Origin: Haloferacaceae archaeon
GTDB lineage: Archaea > Halobacteriota > Halobacteria > Halobacteriales > Haloferacaceae
Length of the DNA stretch: 6,909 bases
Direction of reading: 5' to 3'
Assembly (NCBI GenBank): GCA_018609965.1
Contig: JAHENP010000309.1
Coordinates: 1-6,909 of the forward strand
This document shows positions 1 through 5,587 of this stretch, piece after piece; position 1 is the stretch's first letter, and every line of letters begins with the position of its first letter. The notes beneath the pieces were generated by a model. The model had not been told where the DNA came from and searched no databases. It was given only the letters and a program-made list of their open reading frames with translations. The position numbers and the translations under genes were made by a program.

Positions 1-100
1 ACTCTCGGTGGCTACCAACACCACGAGCCAGACCGACCGGTGTGTTCGGTGTCGGCTCGTCGCAGGCTACGAAGACGAACAGCCGTTGTATCCGATCCAC
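1..100 (-). CDS. Possible 5' end of a downstream gene (PP2C-like phosphatase?), truncated by window edge
   Basis: Reading leftward, a GTG at 100-98 opens a frame that stays open for 33 codons to the window edge. It lies only 8 bases after the stop codon of the pseudokinase gene, on the same strand. It is the first usable start after the previous in-frame stop at about 199-197. No Shine-Dalgarno-like sequence precedes it, so translational coupling would be needed. The translated end, GLARGVGSHRE, resembles the early G-x-R-x-x-NED motif of PP2C-family Ser/Thr phosphatases, but the decisive NED residues would lie outside the window. PP2C phosphatases often neighbour Ser/Thr kinases. Only about half to two thirds of its codons end in G/C, and a plus-strand frame is also open here, so coding is unproven. 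It could be plain non-coding sequence. Confidence 0.3.
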   Translation of the reverse strand, partial: MDRIQRLFVFVACDEPTPNTPVGLARGVGSHRE

Positions 101-108
101 CGACCGAG

Positions 109-1590
109 TCAGACACCCGATGCGGACTGCTCGTTGACAGAACTAACGAACTCCTCAATAAACGCCTTTCCGGTCTCAAACCGCCGACTCGGGTCCTCAT
201 GGAGTGCCCGCATCACACACTGACTCGTTCGGACCGAGATGTTCACGAGTTCCTTGAGCGGGGTAACCGAGGCCGACACGAGCGACTCCACCGTCGGGGA
301 CTGTGCGCGGTACGGCGGCTCGCCCGCGAGGAAGTGGTACGCGAGCGCGCCGAGTCGGTACACTGGTGTAGTCGACACCGGTGAGCCACCGTCGAACAGC
401 TCCGGCGGGGTAAACCGTGAGAGCCACTGGGTTCCGGCTGCCTCGGCGACATGAGCGCGCAACCCGAATCCGATCAGCTTCGCGCTGATTGGAGCCTCCC
501 CCGAGTTCATCTGTGCTCGTGTCGAGTCGTCTCTGGCCACCCGAACTGTCTCCGGAGACAACCCGGTTCTGTAGATCTCCTGGCGTTGTGCCGTCGTGAC
601 TGCGTCGGCCAGCTGCGAGAGCACGCGCATCTGTTCCCCACCAGAGAGCCTCTCGGTGACCTGCGACAGTCGTGGCGACTCGGCACCGCAGATGACCCAC
701 GTCGCCGGATCGGTCGCGCTCTCGAACACCGCTCCGACGCTCTCGTGTGTGGTCATCGCGAGCCAGTCGGACACTGCTGTCGTGAACGCGTCGACTGCCC
801 ACTGCTTGTCCGCGTGTTCCGGGTCCAACGACAGAGCGCGCGCTGTCGTGTCTTCCCACGGAAGTTCGTACGCGTGGACGACCCCGTCGACATCAACCGG
901 TTGCAGCTCCGTCACGTCCGGCACTGTCGCCGCGAGCGAACTGTGTACTCCCGTCGCCTTCGGTGTGGATACAACATCCTCCTCGCCGGCCGTCGGGCTC
1001 TCTGCCGTCACTGTCGAGTTGTCGTCCGTCTCGGTGTCGTCGGCTGGTGTCTCGGCAGCCTTCGGAATCTCGCCTCTGTTGAAACGGACACCGTGGCTCG
1101 CGATGTCGTTGCGAACGAACCGGTGCTCGAACTGCTCGCGTTCGTCACCAGATTTCGAGTAACAGGTGAGCTGCTTGAAGTCGTACTGATTGAGGAGTCT
1201 CCTGCCGGCTGTGACCACCTCCGACGCGGAGTCTCCCGTCGCGAGGGCGATATCGTCTCGTGGTGTCTTCACCACCCAAACCCCGAGGAGGCTACTAAAC
1301 CGCACAGACAGCTGTTCGAAATCCGAGTTCCAGTACACTCCCCCGACGTTTCTCACACTCTCCCACCGGAGCAGACACGGGTGTTGCCGCGCCTCCATCT
1401 GTTGTTTGCCGGCCCGCATGGCGTCCATCCGTCTGTCGTGTGTACTGAGCCGAGTCACCCCGTCTGCTGGGTGCTCGCCGGAGTCGTGGTACTCCCGAAC
1501 CACCCAGATGTCGTCCCGCTCGATGAGTTCCAACGGCGGCCTACACGGCAGATGCTCGACGACAGCGAGACGACCGCTGCCAACACTCAT
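109..1590 (-). CDS. Two-domain protein with C-terminal protein-kinase-like (pseudokinase) domain
   Basis: Predicted soluble protein of 493 residues. Residues 1-170 form an unrecognised mixed alpha/beta domain, containing LIERDDIWVVREYH and a conserved-looking HPCLLRWES stretch. Residues 175-225 are an acidic, Thr/Ser-rich linker. Residues about 235-480 match a Ser/Thr kinase fold best in the C-lobe: YRTGLSPETV (340-349) at the HRDLKPEN position, GFG (374-376) at DFG, PPE (395-397) at APE, VYRLGALAYHFLAGEPPYRA (410-429) at the DVYSLG...GxxPF helix, and DPSRRF (466-471) with the subdomain XI arginine. The catalytic-loop Asp and Lys, the DFG Asp and a clear glycine loop or VAIK lysine are all missing, so phosphotransfer is unlikely and a scaffold or sensor role is inferred. 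I chose the ATG at 1590. A TTG at 1653 would extend the frame 21 residues into AT-rich promoter-like DNA. The gene is transcribed away from the MFS gene and may head an operon continuing past the left edge. Confidence 0.85.
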   Translation of the reverse strand: MSVGSGRLAVVEHLPCRPPLELIERDDIWVVREYHDSGEHPADGVTRLSTHDRRMDAMRAGKQQMEARQHPCLLRWESVRNVGGVYWNSDFEQLSVRFSSLLGVWVVKTPRDDIALATGDSASEVVTAGRRLLNQYDFKQLTCYSKSGDEREQFEHRFVRNDIASHGVRFNRGEIPKAAETPADDTETDDNSTVTAESPTAGEEDVVSTPKATGVHSSLAATVPDVTELQPVDVDGVVHAYELPWEDTTARALSLDPEHADKQWAVDAFTTAVSDWLAMTTHESVGAVFESATDPATWVICGAESPRLSQVTERLSGGEQMRVLSQLADAVTTAQRQEIYRTGLSPETVRVARDDSTRAQMNSGEAPISAKLIGFGLRAHVAEAAGTQWLSRFTPPELFDGGSPVSTTPVYRLGALAYHFLAGEPPYRAQSPTVESLVSASVTPLKELVNISVRTSQCVMRALHEDPSRRFETGKAFIEEFVSSVNEQSASGV

Positions 1591-1617
1591 GTGTGAAAAA
1601 TCATACTGACTGTTCCG

Positions 1618-1626
1618 ATTTAGATA
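1618..1626 (-). promoter_or_regulatory. Candidate TATA box for the pseudokinase gene
   Basis: Read on the minus strand this is TATCTAAAT, centred about 32 bases upstream of the ATG at 1590. That spacing would give a near-leaderless transcript, common in haloarchaea. A second AT-rich candidate, TTTTAATA at 1668-1661, would give a start near 1638 and a leader of about 48 bases. Either promoter puts the transcript start downstream of the TTG at 1653, which supports the ATG at 1590 as the true start. Assignment is by composition and spacing only. Confidence 0.4.
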
Positions 1627-1700
1627 TTTCGATAGAGCAGGTTCTATATCCAAGTAGAAGTATTAAAACGGCTAGTATAGATTTACCTGTCGACCTAATG

Positions 1701-1709
1701 TATTATATT
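1701..1709 (+). promoter_or_regulatory. Candidate TATA box for the MFS transporter gene
   Basis: The sequence TATTATATT is the most A/T-rich decamer-scale patch upstream of the MFS start codon. With the usual archaeal spacing of 25-30 bases it would place the transcript start near 1733, giving a leader of about 30 bases before the ATG at 1763. No Shine-Dalgarno-like motif is seen just before the ATG. It lies in the same AT-rich block (40 G/C in the 120 bases 1591-1710) that carries the divergent promoter of the pseudokinase gene, so the two genes could be regulated together by a factor binding between them. Confidence 0.4.
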
Positions 1710-1762
1710 GGCTGTCTCCGAGTCCCGTCCGTTCTTGTCCGTCGCCGTCGAATCCACGGCAG

Positions 1763-3112
1763 ATGCCGACCGGACCCCTCGCACGGACACGGGCACGGCT
1801 CCGGTCGCTGGCAGGGTTCGACGCGTTGTTGCTGTCGGCGTCGATCTGGTTTCTCGCGAAGTTTCTCCGGTACGCGTTCCCGCCGTTGTTCCCGGCGTTC
1901 CAGACGGAGTTCGGCGTCTCCAACGGTCAGTTAGGCGCGGCGTTTACGGCGATGATGACCGTCTACGCCGCGATGCAGTTCCCGAGCGGGGCGCTCGCGG
2001 ACCGACTCGGCGCGGTGCGGGTGGTCGTCGCCGGCGCGGGGGTCGCTGCCGTCGGCGCGCTCGCGTTGACGTTGCCGGTGCCGTTCGCGGCGCTCGTCGG
2101 CGGGATGCTGCTCGTCGGGCTCGGGACGGGCGCACACAAGACCGTGGCCGTCCGCCTGCTCTCGCGGACGTACCCACGCCACACCGGGCGTGCGCTCGGG
2201 GTACTCGACACCTTCGGCGCGTTCGGTGGAGTCGCCGCGCCCGCGGCGGTCGTTGCGGTGACGACGCGGGCGGAGTGGCACACGGTGTTTCTGGCCGCTG
2301 GCGGCGTCGGCGTGGCGCTGGCGGGCGCGTTCGCCGTCCGCGCACCGCAGCGTGTGCCGACCCCCGAAGCGACGAGCGGTGAGGGGGTCCAGGCGCGGGC
2401 GTATCTCGATCTGTTTCGCGATCCGTTGTTCACGGCGTTCGTTCTCGTCACGCTCGCCTTCTCGTTCGCGTACAACGGCATGGTCGCGTTTCTCCCCTTG
2501 TACCTGAGCGAGCGCGGTGGGCTCGCGACCGAGACCGCCTCGTTGTTGTACAGCGCGTTGTTCGTCGTCAGTCTCGTCCAGTTGGCGACGGGTGATCTCT
2601 CCGACCGGGTGGGGCAGTTGCCGGTGATCGCCGCGACGCTGGGGGTGGCCGCCGCCGGGTCCGTCGCGCTCGTGGCCGTCGGCGCGGCGTCGCCCGCGGT
2701 GTTGGGTGCCGCGGTTGTCGTCTTGGGGCTCGGGAGTCACGGCTTCCGCCCCGTCAGGGGGGCGTACCTCACCAGCGTCGTCCCCGACGGGGTCGCCGGC
2801 GGGGGGTTGGGCGTTGTCCGAACACTGCTGATGGGTGCGGGTGCGGTCGCGCCGGCGGTCGTCGGTGTCGCCTCCGAACGGTACGGGTTCGGGATCGCGT
2901 TCGGCCTGCTCGCCGTCTCGATGTGTCTGGCAGTCGTCGCGGTCGGCGGGGTCGCAGTGCTCCAACGTCGGCGCGACAGCAACGGTGTCGGCAACCGCGA
3001 CAGCAACACCGTCGACGGCCGCGACAGCGTCGGCGGCCACGACACCGTCGACGACCGCGACAGCGTCGGCGACCACGACGAGATCGACGAACCCACCGAC
3101 GACAGCGGCTAA
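1763..3112 (+). CDS. Major facilitator superfamily (MFS) transporter
   Basis: Integral membrane secondary transporter of 449 residues, driven presumably by an ion gradient; the substrate cannot be read from the sequence. Twelve hydrophobic helices fit at about 18-46, 55-73, 84-103, 105-130, 143-167, 173-193, 222-246, 259-279, 285-306, 310-330, 345-368 and 374-399, with a hydrophilic central loop at 194-220. The MFS motif A after helix 2 is GALADRLG (76-83), and its echo in the second half is GDLSDRVG (277-284), as expected from the two six-helix repeats. The ATG at 1763 is the first in-frame start and sits 17 residues before helix 1. After helix 12 there is an unusual charged tail (about 404-449) rich in Asp, Arg and His and built from repeats; the core family ends near residue 402. 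Codons are strongly G/C-ending with heavy use of TTG for Leu. It is followed by cdc48 on the same strand after 150 bases, too far for obvious coupling. Confidence 0.92.
   Translation: MPTGPLARTRARLRSLAGFDALLLSASIWFLAKFLRYAFPPLFPAFQTEFGVSNGQLGAAFTAMMTVYAAMQFPSGALADRLGAVRVVVAGAGVAAVGALALTLPVPFAALVGGMLLVGLGTGAHKTVAVRLLSRTYPRHTGRALGVLDTFGAFGGVAAPAAVVAVTTRAEWHTVFLAAGGVGVALAGAFAVRAPQRVPTPEATSGEGVQARAYLDLFRDPLFTAFVLVTLAFSFAYNGMVAFLPLYLSERGGLATETASLLYSALFVVSLVQLATGDLSDRVGQLPVIAATLGVAAAGSVALVAVGAASPAVLGAAVVVLGLGSHGFRPVRGAYLTSVVPDGVAGGGLGVVRTLLMGAGAVAPAVVGVASERYGFGIAFGLLAVSMCLAVVAVGGVAVLQRRRDSNGVGNRDSNTVDGRDSVGGHDTVDDRDSVGDHDEIDEPTDDSG
2972..3091 (+). repeat. In-frame tandem repeats encoding the MFS C-terminal tail
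   Basis: Six tandem units are visible, all multiples of three. Two 24-base units at 2972-2995 and 2996-3019 encode RDSNGVGN and RDSNTVDG. Four 18-base units at 3020-3037, 3038-3055, 3056-3073 and 3074-3091 encode RDSVGG, HDTVDD, RDSVGD and HDEIDE. The 18-base units alternate between an Arg-Asp and a His-Asp start, so a 36-base higher-order period is present. The tail then ends PTDDSG. Such units can expand or contract by slippage without breaking the frame. Confidence 0.85.
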
Positions 3113-3137
3113 ACTGTCGACGGCGCGGAAGGAACGA

Positions 3138-3174
3138 GGGGGCCGCGACCCGGGGTGTTTTCCCGCTGGCCCCC
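3138..3174 (+). terminator. G/C-rich hairpin downstream of the MFS gene
   Basis: Seven perfect base pairs form between 3138-3144 (GGGGGCC) and 3168-3174 (GGCCCCC). Inside the loop a second stem pairs 3151-3154 (CGGG) with 3162-3165 (CCCG) around a 7-base loop that contains TTTT. It begins 25 bases after the MFS stop. It could protect or terminate the MFS transcript, although archaeal termination usually relies on T-tracts and there is no T-run after the stem. It could also lie in an upstream leader of cdc48. Confidence 0.3.
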
Positions 3175-3209
3175 CGACAACACACGAGAGGCGAGTCGGA
3201 GACGGCACA

Positions 3210-3221
3210 GCAGTTAACTGC
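3210..3221 (+). promoter_or_regulatory. Perfect 12-bp palindrome upstream of cdc48
   Basis: GCAGTTAACTGC reads identically on both strands and is centred 47 bases upstream of the cdc48 ATG at 3263. Its central TTAA is the only A/T-rich core in this GC-rich spacer, so it may double as a weak TATA element (predicted transcript start near 3243, leader about 20 bases) or serve as an operator for a dimeric regulator. No Shine-Dalgarno-like motif precedes the ATG. The symmetry is certain; the function is inferred. Confidence 0.35.
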
Positions 3222-3262
3222 GGCCGTCGCCGACGCTCGAACGACAACACACCCGTCACAAC

Positions 3263-5488
3263 ATGAACGAAGTCCAACTCGAAGTCGCGAAGGCGTACCC
3301 GAACGACTCGGGGCGCGGTATCGCTCGACTCGACCCCGACACGCTGTTGCACCTGAAGCTCTCGCCCGGCGACATCATCGAGATCGAGGGCGCGGAGACG
3401 ACGGCCGCGAAGGTGTGGCGGGCCGACCGGCAGGACTGGAACACGGACACGGTCCGCATCGACGGCTTCACCCGACAGAACGCGGACGTCGGGATCGGCG
3501 AGCGCGTCACCATCCGGAAGGCTGAAGCCGAGAAGGCGGAGAGTCTCACGCTCGCGCCGCCCGAGGAGGCGTCCGTCCAGTTCGGCTCCGACGCCGCCGG
3601 GATGGTCAAACGCCAGATCCTCAAACGGCCGGTCGTCCAACGCGACATCGTCCCGGTGATGTCGAGCACGAACCACCCGTTCATGCGGTCGCCCGGCCAG
3701 GCGATCCCGTTGATCGCCGTCGAGACGGAGCCGGAGGGCGTCTGTCTCGTCACGGAGGACACGGACGTGGAGCTCCGCGAGGAACCGATCTCCGGGTTCG
3801 AGAAGACCGGCGGCGGGATCACCTACGAGGATATCGGCGGCCTCGAAGGCGAGATCCAACGCGTCCGGGAGATGGTGGAGCTGCCGATGAAACACCCGCA
3901 GATCTTCAAGAAGCTGGGGATCGAGCCGCCAAGCGGCGTGTTGCTCCACGGCCCGCCCGGCACCGGGAAGACGTTGCTCGCGAAGGCGGTCGCCAACGAG
4001 ACCTCCGCGTCGTTCTTCTCGATCGCCGGCCCGGAGATCATCTCGAAGTACTACGGCGAGTCCGAACAACAGCTCCGAGAGGTGTTCGAGGACGCCAAAG
4101 ACGAGTCGCCGTCGATCATCTTCATCGACGAACTCGACTCCATCGCGCCGAAACGCGAGGACGTGACCGGCGAGGTGGAGCGCCGGGTGGTCGCGCAGCT
4201 GCTGACGATGATGGACGGGTTGGAGTCCCGCGGGCAGGTGGTCGTCATCGCGGCGACCAACCGCGTCGACTCCGTTGACCCCGCCCTGCGCCGGCCGGGT
4301 CGGTTCGACCGCGAGATCGAGATCGGCGTCCCGGACGAGGCGGGTCGCAAGGAGATTCTCCAGATCCACACCCGCGGGATGCCGCTGAGCGACGACGTGA
4401 ACCTCGGGCGGCTGGCCGACGAGACCCACGGGTTCGTCGGCGCCGACATCGAGAGTCTCACCAAGGAGGCCGCGATGAAGGCGCTCCGGCGGTACCTCCC
4501 GGAGATCGACTTAGACGAGGAGGACATCCCGCCGAGTCTGATCGACCGGATGATCATCAAGCGGAACGACTTCTCCGGCGCGCTCTCGGAGGTGGAGCCG
4601 TCTGCGATGCGGGAGGTGTTGGTGGAGTTGCCGAAGATCACCTGGGACGACGTGGGCGGGCTCTCGGACCCGCAACAACAGGTGAAGGAGGCCATCGAGT
4701 GGCCACTCACCTCGCCGGGGAAGTTCGAACGGATGGGGGTCGAGGCGCCGAAGGGCGTCCTGTTGTACGGCCCGCCCGGCACCGGGAAGACGCTGATGGC
4801 GAAGGCGGTCGCCAACGAGACGAACGCGAACTTCATCAGCGTGCGCGGCCCGCAGCTGTTGTCGAAGTGGGTCGGCGAGTCGGAGAAGGCGATCCGGCAG
4901 ACGTTCCGGAAGGCACGCCAGGTGTCGCCGACGGTGATCTTCTTCGACGAGCTCGACTCGCTGGCGCCCGCCCGCGGTCAGGAGATGGGGAACAACGTCT
5001 CCGAGCGGGTCGTCAACCAGTTGTTGACCGAGCTTGACGGGCTCGAAGAGATGGGCAACGTGATGGTGATCGGCGCGACAAATCGTCCGGACATGATCGA
5101 CCCGGCGTTGATCCGCTCGGGGCGGTTCGACCGGCTGGTGATGGTCGGCGAGCCGGGGTCGGAGGGGCGCGAGCAGATCCTGAAGATCCACACCCAGGAC
5201 ACGCCGTTGGCTCCGGACGTGAGTCTGCGCGAACTCGCGGAGCTGACGGACGGCTACGTCGGCTCGGACCTGGAGTCGATCTCGCGGGAGGCGGCCATCG
5301 AGGCGCTGCGTGAGTCCGACGACGCGGAACACGTCCAGATGCGCCACTTCGACCGCGCGATGGAGAACGTCCGGCCGACGGTGACGGAGGATCTCCAGGA
5401 GTACTACGAGGACGTTGAGAGCCAGTTCCAGTCCGGCTCTCGCAACCAACTGCGTCGTGACGCGGGCGGCCCGGTCGGCTTCCAGTAG
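3263..5488 (+). CDS. cdc48: Cdc48/VAT-type AAA+ ATPase (unfoldase)
   Basis: Cytoplasmic hexameric ATPase that pulls proteins through a central pore, in archaea probably feeding the 20S proteasome or disassembling complexes. Its 741 residues match the usual archaeal length. Domain order: Cdc48 N double-psi barrel (1-85), second N-subdomain (about 100-178), AAA D1 (from ITYEDIGGL, 186-194) and AAA D2 (from ITWDDVGGL, 459-467). D1 has Walker A GPPGTGKT (230-237), Walker B IIFIDE (285-290), sensor-1 N333 and arginine fingers R344/R347. D2 has GPPGTGKT (503-510), VIFFDE (558-563), sensor-1 N607 and R618/R621. Pore loops are KYYGES in D1 and KWVGES in D2, so both rings carry aromatic pulling residues. 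All catalytic residues are present in both rings. The C-terminus is GPVGFQ, not a canonical hydrophobic-Tyr-any ending. The start is the first ATG and fits the family N-terminus. Haloarchaea often carry several paralogues, so which one this is cannot be said. Confidence 0.97.
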   Translation: MNEVQLEVAKAYPNDSGRGIARLDPDTLLHLKLSPGDIIEIEGAETTAAKVWRADRQDWNTDTVRIDGFTRQNADVGIGERVTIRKAEAEKAESLTLAPPEEASVQFGSDAAGMVKRQILKRPVVQRDIVPVMSSTNHPFMRSPGQAIPLIAVETEPEGVCLVTEDTDVELREEPISGFEKTGGGITYEDIGGLEGEIQRVREMVELPMKHPQIFKKLGIEPPSGVLLHGPPGTGKTLLAKAVANETSASFFSIAGPEIISKYYGESEQQLREVFEDAKDESPSIIFIDELDSIAPKREDVTGEVERRVVAQLLTMMDGLESRGQVVVIAATNRVDSVDPALRRPGRFDREIEIGVPDEAGRKEILQIHTRGMPLSDDVNLGRLADETHGFVGADIESLTKEAAMKALRRYLPEIDLDEEDIPPSLIDRMIIKRNDFSGALSEVEPSAMREVLVELPKITWDDVGGLSDPQQQVKEAIEWPLTSPGKFERMGVEAPKGVLLYGPPGTGKTLMAKAVANETNANFISVRGPQLLSKWVGESEKAIRQTFRKARQVSPTVIFFDELDSLAPARGQEMGNNVSERVVNQLLTELDGLEEMGNVMVIGATNRPDMIDPALIRSGRFDRLVMVGEPGSEGREQILKIHTQDTPLAPDVSLRELAELTDGYVGSDLESISREAAIEALRESDDAEHVQMRHFDRAMENVRPTVTEDLQEYYEDVESQFQSGSRNQLRRDAGGPVGFQ

Positions 5489-5528
5489 GTCGGCGGGCGC
5501 GACCGACATCCACCGTGTGGCAGATGCG

Positions 5529-5543
5529 AAAACACTATTCTAC
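5529..5543 (+). promoter_or_regulatory. Candidate promoter of the restriction-modification gene
   Basis: The 99-base gap between cdc48 and the next gene contains one A/T-rich patch, with CTATTCTA at 5535-5542. A TATA element here would give a transcript start near 5565 and a leader of about 20 bases before the ATG at 5588. The match to the haloarchaeal TATA consensus is weak. No T-tract or hairpin marking the end of the cdc48 transcript is evident in the gap, so read-through is possible. Confidence 0.25.
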
Positions 5544-5587
5544 TGGGTTGTTTGCGGGTCGAACAGTTGGAACCCTTCGATCCACAC

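Noticed and set aside
8..223. Plus-strand frame at the left edge with a CxxC pair (DRCVRCRLVAGYED)
   Set aside because: It runs over 100 bases into the 3' end of the oppositely oriented pseudokinase gene, and a single CxxC in GC-rich DNA is weak evidence. A short overlap with a convergent gene cannot be excluded without the sequence to the left.
451..1596. Plus-strand open frame of 381 codons opposite the pseudokinase gene
   Set aside because: The minus-strand frame contains recognisable kinase-fold motifs and the plus frame is Arg/Cys/His-rich with no domain signal, so it is an antisense shadow.
1591..1653. TTG-initiated N-terminal extension (21 residues) of the pseudokinase protein
   Set aside because: The segment is AT-rich, unlike the coding region, contains promoter-like elements, and would start upstream of the likely transcript start. 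The ATG at 1590 is preferred.
1931..4429. Minus-strand open frame of 832 codons spanning the MFS gene and the first half of cdc48
   Set aside because: It crosses two well-supported plus-strand genes, and its translation is low-complexity Arg/Asp/Gly/His without any domain. High-GC coding DNA commonly leaves such long open frames on the opposite strand.
4511..5509. Minus-strand open frame of 332 codons opposite the D2 half of cdc48
   Set aside because: It is fully antisense to the conserved AAA D2 domain, and its Arg/Leu/His-rich translation has no motif.
5556..5583. tRNA T-arm-like sequence (GAACCCTTCGATCC), a possible att remnant
   Set aside because: No matching acceptor stem, anticodon arm or second copy is visible in the window, and the local pairing does not form a proper T-arm.
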